NCBI GenBank assembly: GCA_025201345.1
Contig: JAIXMG010000016.1
Location: forward strand, 620,001-684,000
From: Thamnidium elegans
Lineage: Eukaryota > Mucoromycota > Mucoromycetes > Mucorales > Mucoraceae
Reading direction: 5' to 3'
Length of the DNA stretch: 64,000 nucleotides
Under the pieces are notes generated by a model that did not search any database, had not been told where the DNA came from, and saw nothing but the letters and a program-made list of their open reading frames with translations. Below are positions 47,416 to 59,607 of this stretch, in pieces (position 1 is the stretch's first letter; each line of letters opens with the position of its first letter). Made by a program: the position numbers and the translations under genes.

Positions 47416-48772
47416 AAATAAGCCATTTCGACTAAGCATACTATATAGACTTGGTTTGGACCGAAGAATTAGTTGATAAAAGAATTATTGGTTCCGTACG
47501 ACAATACAACCGTAAGTGAAAAATACTTTTTATTTTTTATTTTTGTGTGCTAAAAAACAAAGGGACGATATTTAGCTGCTACGGGTACAATCGATTACAG
47601 AAAAGGAAAAGCCAAAGCATTGACATTCAGTACTTGCGACGCCGAGAAAGGAAAAGTGATTCTTCAATTGGGTACAGCCGATGCAGATTTAGCTTTAGAG
47701 GCCGCCTTAACAGTAAAACAAGACGTAGCCGGTATCGATTTAAATTGTGGATGCCCCAAGAAATTCTCTGTACAAGGCGGTATGGGTGCAGCTCTTTTAA
47801 CAAACCCTGATAATTTAAAAAAGATCTTGATAAATTTGGTAGATCATTCCGGTGTACCTGTTTCTTGTAAGATTAGATTGTTGGATACGCAAGAAGAGAC
47901 AATTAATCTTGTTAAAATGATTGTTACCACTGGTGTTAAAGCACTTACAGTACATTGTCGGTAAGTAGAAAATATGATAATGATTTTTTTTATGAGAGGA
48001 TACACGCTAAAAAAAAAAGGAAAATAGTACAAGAAATCAAAGATCTTCAGAAAAGGCTGTATGGGAAAGACTTGCAGAAATTGTAGATGTTGTTAAATCT
48101 ATCTCTGATATTCCTGTTATTGTCAATGGCGATGTATATCAGTATAGTGATATTGAAAAAGCAAAAGAAATTACTCGTAAAGTATAAATATATACTTTCA
48201 AACCGCCAATGATCACTACTAACTTTTTTTTTTCTTTTTTTTATTTTTAGGCGCTGATTCTGTTATGATTGCAAGAGGCGCACAATTAAATCCTTCCGCT
48301 TTTAGAAAAGATGGTTTATTACCTTTTGATCAATATATCAAAGCATATCTTACAAAGGTAAAATACCTCGATTTTATTTATTTTATTATGGATACTTACA
48401 AAAAAAAACAGTGTATTGATGTCGATAATCTTTTTCAAAATACAAAATATTGTGTACTTTGTATGAATACAGAAGATTCAACCCATACCCGATCGAATTT
48501 ATATGCAAGTGCTCAAAGGTCTAAAAATTTACCGCAATTATAGTAAGTACATAATTTTTTTAAAAAAAAATACGAGCTTTTTATTAACTGTTATATAAAT
48601 TAGTGATATTTTTGGTTTAACTGAATATTATGAAAAGACTTTAGCAGAACAAAAAGCACGTTTAGAAGCATACAATAAAGCAAACGAAAAGATAGAATCA
48701 ACAAAGAGAGAAAGAGAAGAAGAGGAAGAAGAAAAAGCAACTTCTGCAGAGAAAAAGCATAAAACGGAATAA
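47191..48772 (+). CDS. DUS2: tRNA-dihydrouridine(20) synthase, DUS2 type (370 aa, 8 exons)
   Basis: Exons: 47191-47247, 47322-47373, 47449-47511, 47576-47960, 48028-48176, 48251-48357, 48412-48542, 48604-48772. An FMN-binding TIM barrel opens with KAVLAPMVRIGTLPTRLLAL and contains LNCGCPKKFSVQGGMGAALL with the catalytic Cys. HCRTRNQRSSEKAVWERL and DSVMIARGAQLNP follow, then an NTKY segment and a charged Glu/Lys-rich C-terminal tail. DUS2 reduces uridine 20 in the D-loop of tRNA with NADPH. The Dus2 helical domain (NTKYCVL to YDIFGL) is present; a separate dsRBD is absent, as usual in fungi. Splice choices were fixed by continuity of conserved motifs. Confidence 0.9.
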
Positions 48773-48786
48773 TAGATATTATTATT

Positions 48787-50579
48787 TTAAACGCCTTGAG
48801 CAATACGAGGCCAAGTCTCGCGGATCTGTAATAATAATAATAATAATAAAAAGTATTAGATTTTTTATCATTTTTTTTTTTTAAAGGTGTTTTACCTTTT
48901 CAAATAATTCAGGTTTAGACCTTCTTAGCGCTTCAGGATCTTCTGCAAGACAAACAAAAGTAGTTGCAACACCACTTGAAATAACAGTTGCAATGGTAGA
49001 AAACATGGAAGAACCAATCAAGAAACACATCATAATGACGACAGGTGTCATACCACCATCTTGATTATATACTGGCCTTGATAGTTGTAAATAAATAAAC
49101 CCTAAAAGACCACAAAGAACACCTACTAATAATCCACCTATTGTATATATAAAAGTTATATACAGATACATTAAATCGTATTATGCTTTATTAATTTACC
49201 CATAAATAGCACATTTCCAATCAAGTTATCATTAATCATTGCTTCTATACCACGATCTTTTATCATTGTCCAAGTCTTTCTAGCGGTAGGAATAAATGGT
49301 TTTCCATAAATAGCTACACCACTAAATGCATAATAATTAAACCATTCCTATATATAAAAGTAAATATACAAAATACTTGGTTTTTTTTTTCAAAGTGTAT
49401 TTACAAACAAACCAGCAGCACAGTTAACTATACATTGTATAATACAAATCAAAAAAGCACAAGCAGCATTATCCGTATTGGATCTAGCAATCTGTAAAAA
49501 GTACCTTATCAAATTAACAAGCGCAATTAAAAGTGCTCCAAAGCAAATGGACCCAAAACTAGTTGTTAGAGCACGTTTAAAACTACCCCATATTGGATGT
49601 TGAATACCATCGTTTAAGAAATAAACTGTGGCAAATATACCAGCCAATGTCACATGGGTTACATACGTAATAACTTGTGAAGTCCAATAAAATGAAAATA
49701 CCAGAAACACCATAGCACAATTAAGTTTAGAGTTGTTATCAGCAGAACTGTACCATGCTTGATAGACACCAATCACTGTCAACATAAACCAAAAACTAAA
49801 TGCGGTTTGTATAATTAATGAAATAACACCAACAACAATAGTACTAGGATATTTTCTTGTGATACCCACAATGGTTTGTAGCATAACTATATAGTAAATA
49901 TGATTAATTACAAATGTGTATTGTAAAAAGCTTTTTTTTTTTTTTTACTTGTTGCAAACGGAATTCTACTTCTCCACCAAAAGAAACAAGCAACATAAAG
50001 ACAAGCAAATATTAAAAATACAATAGCAGCTGAATAATAATGCATAACGAAATAATAAATTGTGACACCAAAATAAACTATGATAGATCCAATAAATGTC
50101 ACAATGATTAAAGGTCTCGGAAACCTAGAAATTATTAATACAAAGTATTTAAAATAAGCTACACATACTTACATTTGAGCAAGCATTAAATACATAAAAC
50201 TTAATCCAAATCCGACAATAGCAGAAAACCCAAATATTTTAAACGTAGTTGTATCAAAAGTCAATCCCGAATATTGATTTTGAGATGGTACACTATTATA
50301 AGAATCCTGATGACCACGAAAGGTTCTTAATCCAACAACAGATAATCCAATAAATGCACCTACATTACATAACCAAAGTACGATAGCCCAAACATCATTC
50401 CAACCAGAAGCTGGTTTAATATGTTCTTGTCCTTCAGTATAAGATTTTAAAGGTTGATCAGTAAAAGGTGGTGGTGGTACACTGTAAGATCCATGTTCTT
50501 GATCTGGAGAAATTTGTGTATTGTATTGTCCGCTAGGCGGAGGAGGATAATACTGCTGTTGATCTTCTGGTCTATACAT
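48787..50579 (-). CDS. PNS1: Choline-transporter-like protein PNS1 (497 aa, 6 exons)
   Basis: Exons on the minus strand: 50173-50579, 49949-50124, 49405-49886, 49200-49347, 48896-49137, 48787-48825. A Pro/Gln-rich cytoplasmic N-terminus precedes about ten membrane helices. The CTL/SLC44 signature regions are present: AFSFWFMLTVIGVYQAWYSS, FNYYAFSGVAIYGKPFIPTA, AMINDNLIGNVLFMG and FVCLAEDPEALRRSKPELFE. The last exon supplies only IRETWPRIAQGV. CTL family proteins sit in the plasma membrane; some move choline, and the substrate of fungal Pns1 is unsettled. It converges with DUS2, with 3' ends only 14 bp apart. Confidence 0.92.
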
Positions 50580-50680
50580 TATTAAAAGAAAAAAAAAAGA
50601 AAAAAAAAATGATAAAATAAAGTGATTACATCTTTATTCAAAAAATGTTTCATTCGGGGTTGCAAAAAAAACGTTCCTCG

Positions 50681-52807
50681 TTAAAATAAACCATTAAATA
50701 AACTCTCAAAATATAACGGATCAAAAGTACTATTGTTACTTTGAGGAAATAATATAGTATTAACATCTTGTACCCAAGGTTCATTACCTACTACAAACGG
50801 ATACTGAAGGTAATTATTGGGTTGTATTAAAGACGTCATCCAATCAAACGAAGTAAATATACTTTGAGGTACCTCTTCTAATGAAACAGGGTGTTGGCTT
50901 AAAAAGTCTTGAATAGCACGCTTCAATATATCAGCAGTTCCCCAATCACTCCAAATGATATCTTCTCTTAGTACATTTAATATCACATCTAAATAATGTC
51001 GTGTATCTCGAGATTGTTCCAATTTATAAGAATACATCAGAACTTGTGCAGCAGTATCAAGTGTAGATACAATAATATCACGCGGTAAAAAGATACATTT
51101 TTCTTCATTTAAACAATTCGGATCAGAGAGATAATTTAGTGTATTTTGAACAACAGTGATAGCATCAGGTAATACGCGATGAATAGAAATAACATTATTG
51201 ACATCAGTTAAATCCAACATGTCTGGTAAATGACGTTGATGTAACGAAAAATTCAAAGTTCTGAGACTAGTCCTTTTAAATCTAAGACAAATGGTATAAA
51301 ACAAACGATACAATTCTAGGGTATAATCTTGTAGTGGAGAAAAAGTGGACTTGTTCTTTTGATTGAAATCTTTAAATTCTTGTAAAACTTTTTCAATTCC
51401 TGCTTCGATATCATTATTATCTTGTTCTTTAGTTTTATCTTCAAAAAAGGGCATAGTTTCAGCTGGTAAATTCTTTTTGGTTGGTAACTGTAGTATTAAT
51501 TGACAACTTATTCTGGAGATGACAGCTTTAATATAAAATGTTTCAATCAAGAAGTTGTATGTTTTTAATTGTTTCGGGTGACCATTATCAATATCATATT
51601 GATATGATTTGGATATCTCGGCATTGATTGGTGGAAGTGGATGAATGTGATGCACTAGCGCAATACGAGGAATTTGTTCCACTTTAAACATATACATATA
51701 TTAGTGATCTATTAAATTATTACTATTATTTTTTGCCTTACGTTCTACACAACCACGAATAGTATTTTCATAAGCAGCCCAAAAAGTAACTATAAGTAAT
51801 TCTTTTTCTACTTGTTTTAAACCAGCTGGTAAAGTATTATCAAACAACCCTAATCCTGTAGCCATCATAAATGATACACCAAAAAGAGTCATACCCCTTT
51901 TAGGAAACCCAAAGGTGACCTCAAACAAGGCTAATAACACAATTGCCTGATACCTACTTAAAGTAGCTTCAGCATTCACCTTTGAAAGTAATACATGAGC
52001 ATAATCCAAAAATGGATTTCGCTTCCTTTTATTCAACGCATCCCATAACTCTAATGGTTTTCCTTCCAACAATTGAGATTTAAAAATGGTCGTACCATAA
52101 ATGACTGTCAACAATAATGAATCAATAGTATCCGTCCAATACGATTGCAATACCATCGTTTTGTTTAACAAGAATGCATAAGGATGTATACAAAAAAAGC
52201 ATTCGATTAATTTAATCGCTTGTTCTGGTGGTAATGAGTTGAGTGGATTTATAGTTATTAATGAATCTTCTGCAGGTGTTTCAAAAAAACTGGTTGCGCA
52301 GTCATATGCCAAGGCCGTCGTTGAAAACTCGAGATCAGAGTAATATGTTAATTTCAACTTTGAGATGCGACGTATAAGAATATTTGCCATGTCTGCTCCC
52401 ATCCATGTGAAATAATGTGTTAAGTCATAAATCCGTACTTTAGGTGACACTTCTGCATATTCGCCATTGGCAATACGTCTTGTATTCCTTTTAAAATATG
52501 CTCTAAAAATACAATTTAAATGATGAGAGAGGTTCATTTGATTTGAGTCTTGTATATAACGTATAGGTGTTAACACAGGCATTAATGAAATATGTTCAAA
52601 AATAAACTCTCTACAGAACGAACTAGTGTTCTTTGATAAAACTAGCTTATTGACAACTGCATTCTTGGGTGGTCTTCCTACTGCACCAGGCTTTAGATAC
52701 GTACATTCTGTTTCTTTATCAACACAACGTTGACAAGGTTTTTCACCATTACATTTAACTTTTTTTAAACGACAAGGTAAACAACTAACTTTTCTCTTAT
52801 TAGCCAT
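50681..52807 (-). CDS. Zn2Cys6 binuclear cluster transcription factor (688 aa, 2 exons)
   Basis: Exons are 51742-52807 and 50681-51681. The DNA-binding cluster at residues 9-36 is CLPCRLKKVKCNGEKPCQRC followed by ETEC, the six-cysteine Gal4-type motif, with a basic Pro-rich linker (GAVGRPPK). A long middle region of helical character (ALFEVTFGFPKRGMTLFGVS) corresponds to the fungal-specific regulatory domain seen in this class. ATG 52807 lies just upstream of the cluster; the frame remains open further 5' but only through low-complexity Lys and Tyr runs. It is a nuclear transcriptional regulator, targets unknown. It starts 838 bp from the third Fanzor-like relic. Confidence 0.92.
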
Positions 52808-53646
52808 TTTTTTTTTTTTTTTTTTTTTGCTTTTAAATGTAAGAGTATAAAAAGAAAGAAACTTTTTGTACTTATAACAGTCCGCGCCAAGTGTTCGGCT
52901 GGAAAGATTTTCCGAAGTAGTTTTTCCGTTAATTAGCTTGTGCTTTAATAGGACTAAGAAAACAAAAAAATAATAATAACAATAATAGGGCTCTGGTAAC
53001 CTGTACACACCTGGACATTGATGTTTGAAAACTTCTTAAAATAAAAAATATACTAACTGGTAAATATCTAAATTGTCGTTTCAGACAAAACCGTGTTCTC
53101 TACGGCGATCTCTCTTGTAAAGGCCGAAGGTCTTCCTTTAAACTCTCAAATAGAAAGCGAAATATTTAACATATTTTGTTGGCATTGATATCTCGATCCC
53201 ATATTATACAATCCAATATACCTTGGAAATACTTCTCTAGGGACATTTTCTTTGGCTTAAGCTCTTTTTTTTTTTGCTACAGCTGTTACATATCTAAATA
53301 TATGCAGTTTAAAATATTAGGAATATAAATTCTTTCTACGGTAATAATACTGACCTTAGAGTCAGTATACTCGTTAATATCCCCAACAACAGAACGAAAG
53401 GTTTTAGTTACATCTTAACCTAAGCTCCTTAAGGAGTACCCCAGTGGTGTCAGAAGTGTATCCTTTGATTGTTACTGTATCCGTGTTCTTCATTCTGTCT
53501 CCAAAGACAATGAGAGGAATGGTATCTTTTTTTTTTAAAAAAAAAACTCTTCTTCGACCACTTTTATTTTTACTAAAACGCTAGGTTATATAATGTTAAT
53601 TCGTGTGCCCTAATATATATATATATAGTTGAACGTCTATTCTTTT
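52808..53646. other. Intergenic, promoter side of the Zn2Cys6 gene
   Basis: A poly-T run and A/T-rich DNA precede the ATG at 52807. No gene, RNA or repeat recognised up to the Fanzor-like relic. Confidence 0.45.
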
Positions 53647-54520
53647 TTATATTCTTTCTTTTCGGCTTATTGTATTTTGTACCATAGCTCTTTGTCTTTC
53701 CTGGTAATCATGAAAACTGATAGCGGCAGATTTATAATTGTAAAATTCGAATAGATGAGACAAGTACACGGGTAGATATTGAATATGTTCTTGTAACTTT
53801 TCATTGTTGACTCTCTTAGCGATTGGAGGATTAGTCTCGATTGTTTTCACATTCTGTTGAATCTTTAACTGCTCCACATATGTAGTTCTTCTGTTGGTAT
53901 CGGTAGAGCATGCTCTTTCTTTGCTATCACATCGCCTTCTTTCTAATTTTTCAGGAGGTTAAGCGTGTCCTATCATTGACTCTTGAGTTTAGTATGCGCC
54001 CAAAATAAAGTGTACACACATAATTGTTGTGTATAATTATATAAAGAAACATTTTACCTCATAGTTATACGTCTTTTATCTTGATTTGGATGAAGTATAT
54101 TATCCTACCTTTAAAGCTCTCAACAATATGATTGAGATAAGTTGTTGGAAGTGTAACACAAGCAGCAGATAAAGAGTCCCTATACTCCATGATCTTACGA
54201 TCTTTCAAAGTATAAAGAATGGACAGATGTGCCTATCGGAACTCAGTAAACGAAAAAACGATTTCATTAGACAATAATTTTTTGTTTGTAACTTCTTCCC
54301 TGAGTAATTACTATATGGGGTATCAAAAGTGTTGTTGCGTTATCATAGATAAAGAAACATAATCTTGGTTGAGAGTTATATAGCTTTTCACAAATATTTG
54401 TGTACGAAAAGTGACATTTCTGAAAGAATCGCAAAGTTTTATAACTTTGGCAGTGAATAAAGCTTGATGTTCAGGTCGTAACACAGATCCCAAGTCTAAT
54501 TTTTTTCCGAATTTTTCCAC
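53647..54520 (-). pseudogene. Fanzor-like relic, N-terminal and central part
   Basis: On the minus strand, 54520-54323 reads LRPEHQALFTAKVIKLCDSF and FVKSYITLNQDYVSLSMITQ, resembling the helical N-terminus of Mucoralean Fanzor proteins. A middle piece near 54220-54080 reads MEYRDSLSAACVTLPTTYLN then SFKGRIIYFIQIKIK. The 53960-53647 piece reads KTIETNPPIAKR, HIQYLPVYLSHLFEFYNYKS and FHDYQERQRAM, the family region between RuvC-I and RuvC-II. The pieces are in three frames and the C-terminal zinc ribbon is absent. The call rests on the order and character of these segments rather than on a diagnostic motif, so it is weaker than the 35 and 46 kb relics. Confidence 0.5.
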
Positions 54521-57143
54521 ACTCCCCTCAAAATGTTTCGGTTAATGTTGGCTTATAGTTGAGACACTGTTTGGATCTGGCGGTCGCATGTCATGGAAAG
54601 GACGGAATAACTTAAAAAAGAATTACTTATTGCTTTGCCGAGGGTGTTCTATAGACAAGTTGATAACTACATCTTACATTTATCGGTAAGCTTTATTTCT
54701 ATTCGAAGTAATATTTAAAAATAAAAAATATTGATATACATATATGTATTCTTTCTAGTTTTAAAAAAGTATAGATGGAGACATATATCACACATAAGTT
54801 AAGCATCTATTTAATAAAAATATTCTTTATATTCAATTTCTTATACGTAACTAACCATTCTTTTATCCGATTTAGTTTACACGTTAGGCTACTCAACGTA
54901 GATATTATAGCATGGTAAAGCATACAGCTATATATAATAATACGCGTTATATCTAACCATATGTCACTTATAGACGTATTATTATGGCTCGTTACGGATT
55001 AAACTTACCCGTTGGTAGTTTTTTTCTTCCGTTAAATTGCGCTGGACCGTCCGCCAAACTACCTGGCCCATCTCTGTAATGATTTTTTTTAACGTTATTA
55101 TTCAAACATTTTATGCTCACGTGTGTAGTTACACAATAAAAATTATAAGTAGCCCTGCTTCCAGAATTTTTTTTAGGCTTTGGCCCCTAAAGATAGAAGG
55201 AAGTGAGGCGAAAACAACCTTACTTATCTACACTACTGAATGACATTGTACTTTTTTTTTGCTCGTACAGAGAATGTCCTGCCGGGATTCTTATTGTCTA
55301 GTAGTAGTAACTTAATAGATTATAATATTGCAGCTTCTTATTACAGTGTTAAGGCAACAGTTAATTAAAAAGGGGATAGAGAGAGAGAAAGATACTTTAA
55401 AGTTTATTATAAGCATTGTTACCGACAAACCGGTGTCGTGTACAACAAGTTATATCCGCATCTCCGCTATAACTTATTCGGCTACATAGAGAAGATCATA
55501 CCTCATTTTAAGCTTTTTTATAATATGTGTCATTAATGGCTGTATAGGCGGATAGATCAAAGTGGTTGCTAAGCTTGTAAACCTTTTTTGTGTAGATTTA
55601 TAAGTGTAAATTTTTGAGAGAATCAAAGTATTACCTATAGATCATACTTATAAATAATGGATTTTATCTTAGAAAACGACTTAAACTGTATAACTGTATT
55701 TATATTTGTGAAATATAGACTATCCTGTTACAATAGTGGCAGTTGTTACAGGATGGTATTCATTTCAATACATCAGCTTTTATTGTACGTCATAAAAAGG
55801 AACTTGAAATATGCAATAAGCTGGGCCGGTAAATATAGATGAATATGAAAAATGTGCTTTTTTATTATCATACAAATACAAGTATACATCAAACGACTTT
55901 TAATATAATGATTTAAATGCATCCATCCTTTTTATTATGAATAAGTTAGCTCATTTATGAAACATGTTCCGTAATAACAATATTTTAAGTATTCAAAGTT
56001 TGAATGCACAAGACTACACTGTTTTGTGAATATGCCCGAAATTCGGTCAGTGATAAATAGTTATGATAAAAATTAGTGCCTTATTAAATAATTACTATTC
56101 GACATTCGATAGTTCAACAAAAATACTTGTAATTGGCAATAATTACGAACCAACAAAAAATTATCAGCCAGTACCAATGTAATAAACTAGCAAAAGCAAA
56201 AACATATACGTATTAACAGCTGTGTTCTCAATTAAATGAATCTGGTGACTGAACTCAGCAGAAATCACCATATTATATTATTGGAAAGGATGGGGGATAC
56301 CTTACTCTGTTATAATTGAATATTTACTCAAATTGTTTTTGTCAAAAACTATACTCAATCAATATCCCTAAAAAAAATACGTCGTTCGTGTTTAGGTTGG
56401 AAGTTTCATATGATCCCTCTTTTCAATAGTATCGCATTTTCAATCTGAAAAGAGAACATCAGCTCCAGAATATTTACAGTAACTACAGTTAGTCCTCAAC
56501 ACGTTCGACAAATCGAAGCTTTAAGTAAATGTGTATCATCATATAATACGAACAGCAACAAAAAACCGATCCGTTTTTGCATATATATATTTTTTTTTTT
56601 GCAAACATAATGAAGCAAAAATCGCGATTTGGGATAGTCAAAGAACGCAGATTGGCCAGGGCCAATGCACTGTAAGAATGCGTCAAATGAATTTTTTTTC
56701 TAAAAACGTATACTGTACATACGAAAGGGTAATACGACCAAATGAAGCAAACGGTGTAACAACGCGACTACAAAGACAACAAAAACAACAACACAAAAAA
56801 AAGGGGGGGGGAAGACAAAAGAGAATGGCTAAACTAACGTTAATACTTGGTTGACACACAAATCAATAACTAAACACAAAATAATAAAAAAAAGGTTCCC
56901 ATGGAAACAACACCTTTTATTGATGAAACAATTCGACAATTTGCATCAAACAAGGTCATTTGTATAATACATTTGTTTTTTTTCTTGTTTTACGCCTTTT
57001 ATATAATCAACAGACAAATAAAAAGTGACGGAATGAAAATCGGTTTTTTTTAGGGGTACATTTAAGACAGTTTTTGTGTAATCAATCAAGTTTCTTTTTT
57101 CTTTTTTTCTTTTGCATCCAAATAAAATAATAATAATTATAAT
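54521..57143. other. Intergenic, 2.6 kb, nothing identified
   Basis: A/T-rich with short unsupported ORFs. It contains AAATTCGGTCAGTGAT near 56039, a 16-mer also present near 18024. The right end is the promoter of the FYVE gene. Confidence 0.45.
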
Positions 57144-58837
57144 ATGGAAACACTAAAACTGTCGCAGATGCAAAAAGAAAAGAGTACTACAACTCGTAAC
57201 TTTGTAGCTCGACAACAATCAATTACTCGAGGCACAGCATCCAGTCGAGCTAAAGCTGTAAAGCCAATTGATACTCATAACAATCTCTCGCAACGAAGAT
57301 TATCAGTTCGTACTAGAAACCCATCATTAACCAATATGACGACACACACCATCCACAGAAGAAGTTCGTTATCAATGCATGATAAACTCGTACCATCCTC
57401 ATCCACTTTACCAGAAAGAAAAATATCGATCGATAGATCATTAAGTAGTAACAGCAGTTCCTCTTCAGTTAGTACAAGAGTACACTCATCTTGTTCTAAA
57501 AAAGAAACAGTGACCACGCCAGACTTTTTTAAATACGACGACGATGCAGTACATGCAGAAAAAGATAATCAACAAAAACAAATGAATCCCCTTGAAACTC
57601 CTGTAATACTAGAAGAGGTATATACATAATATATCTATTGTAGTGTATAAATAAATACAAATAATTTTATTTTTATTAGATACCTGAATTACCTACTATT
57701 ACTACTACTACTATGATTAATAATAGTTTTATGCCTATAATCTGTACTGCATGTAATCAAAAGATAAATATATCAAAATCGGAAAGTAGTTCTAACTCTA
57801 TAAAGCATGAAACAAGTAGTAATGAAGACATCATGACAATGGTTCGAACTAGATCCAATAGTCCTACATCACCTATACCTACAAGAAATAGTAATAATTA
57901 CTCTATACCTGAAGAACAAATAGATCAAGAACAACCAGATAACTTAGAACAATGGAATAAATTAATACAGCAACAACAAAAAGTACTTGAATTTATAAAC
58001 CTTGATCAAACCAACATGATGACATTATCTAGTACGGAATTTAATAAATCCGATAGAAATGATATACTAGAAACGCAATTAGAGTTATTAAAGAGATTTG
58101 AAACTCTGTTACTCTTTTCAACATGCCATTTGACGCCCCAGGTCAATTCCAGTACCAATGAAATAATTGTGGAACCAGAATTACCTATAACAAATTGGCA
58201 GACAAAAATTGAGTATAATATCACTAGGCTTAAATGGAACTTTAGTCAATTGTTTGGTACAGTAGTCGGCACTGCTCAATTAGAAGAACAAGCCTTTGAT
58301 GCACTTGGGTATACTGATCATATCGTTGTTTCTGGTGTTTGTGTTACAACTGAACCGGGATTACTTCCAAAGGTAATGATTTATTGCAAACGTTTTAATT
58401 ATAAAAAAAGGATCCTAATCCATTATTTTTAGAAACTACAAAAGTATTACCCAAATCGTGGTCAGTTAATATACCATAAATATGTAATTTACGTTAGTCG
58501 TAAACAGCGTCTTGATGTGTTTACATTGCTACATGTCAATCAATGGCAAAAGGACAATCTTGTTAAACAGTGTCAATTTAAAGAAAATATCGCAAGCTGT
58601 AAAACTGAATTTAGTTTAATTCACCGGCGTCACCACTGCAGAAGGTAAGTTTATACAGCACAAACGTATAAATATAAATCTAATATTTAATATAGTTGCG
58701 GCCATTTATTTTGTCAAACACATTGCTCAAACTTACTTCCCTTATTTATTTCAAGTGGACAAGAACGCGGTGAATGGTCTCGAGTATGCGATACATGTTT
58801 TTACGCACGTATTGATCCTCAATTTATTACAAAGTGA
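57144..58837 (+). CDS. FYVE-type zinc finger protein (506 aa, 4 exons)
   Basis: Exons: 57144-57617, 57680-58372, 58433-58644, 58696-58837. The first 330 residues are Ser/Thr/Asn-rich and basic, mostly disordered. A central helical region (WNKLIQQQQKVLEFINLDQT) and a segment with LPKKLQKYYPNRGQLIYHKY follow. The C-terminal FYVE finger includes SLIHRRHHCRSCGHLFCQTH and RVCDTCF, with the RRHHCR phosphoinositide-binding core. FYVE domains bind PI3P on endosomes. The first zinc cysteine pair is unusual: SCKTEF gives one cysteine, but the partner three residues earlier is Ile. The exon 3/4 join falls inside the finger and keeps the motif, so the model there is secure. Likely an endosomal regulator. 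Confidence 0.82.
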
Positions 58838-59607
58838 AACCCCCAAAAAATGTTACACAAGATCCATGTTGTATAATAATAAATTACTACTCCTATCAAA
58901 TAGTAATAGTCAGTTTTACAAACAAAAACAATTATCCATATGATATCGATGACACATAGCCACTAATCTTATTATATATATATATATATATATATACTAT
59001 CAAAGTTAGTTAATTTCTTAAAACGGAAATAAAAAATTCAAAATTAACTTCTCTTCAATGATCAAGAGTAAATTCTCCACCGGAGAGCAGCTTCAAGGTG
59101 TTTCTTTTCAGGAAAACCCCAGCGATTTCTTTAAGTTTTGTTTGTTCAATTTGGTTGTTGATTACAGAAGGGTCGAAAATGAGGATGCACTTCTCCAGGA
59201 AGAAATCGAAGACACAAGGCAATTCTATTGCAAACGCTGACACGGAATCTCTTCCCTTGTGTGTGTATTTGAAAACACTCAGAATGCAGTTTTTGTTCAA
59301 ATAACAGAATGTTCTCTTTACATGCTGTATTCTTGCCACGCTGTTTTTTGATACTATTTTGATTGGACGTGCCCTCAAAAACTTGACAATGTCCTACTAT
59401 TCTTTAAATAATTGCAGGCCGTCCTATTTTTTTTTTCCTGCGACATCATTTTGGCGCAATTAAAAAAGAAAAAAGAAGTAGAAGGAAAGAAGAAGAGAAA
59501 ATATTTTCAAGACTAGATCAATTGCTGCATATACAATTCACCAGCTAGGTACCAAGAGAGAGGGAGGGTCGGAGGACTCAGGTGTAATCTTGCTATGATG
59601 AAGGTAA
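58838..59607. other. Intergenic with (TA)n and a GC-richer unidentified segment
   Basis: Contains (TA)n at about 58972-58997. The segment 59050-59400 is GC-richer and open in several frames (for example SVSAFAIELPCVFDFFLEKC on the minus strand), but matches no family I know. It may be further remnant of the adjacent Crypton-like element. Confidence 0.4.

Noticed and set aside
55037..55842. Two short plus-strand ORFs
   Set aside because: No recognisable motif and ordinary A/T-rich composition.
56531..56854. Plus-strand ORF of 107 codons
   Set aside because: Crosses T- and A/G-runs, overlapping ORF on the other strand, no domain or splice evidence.
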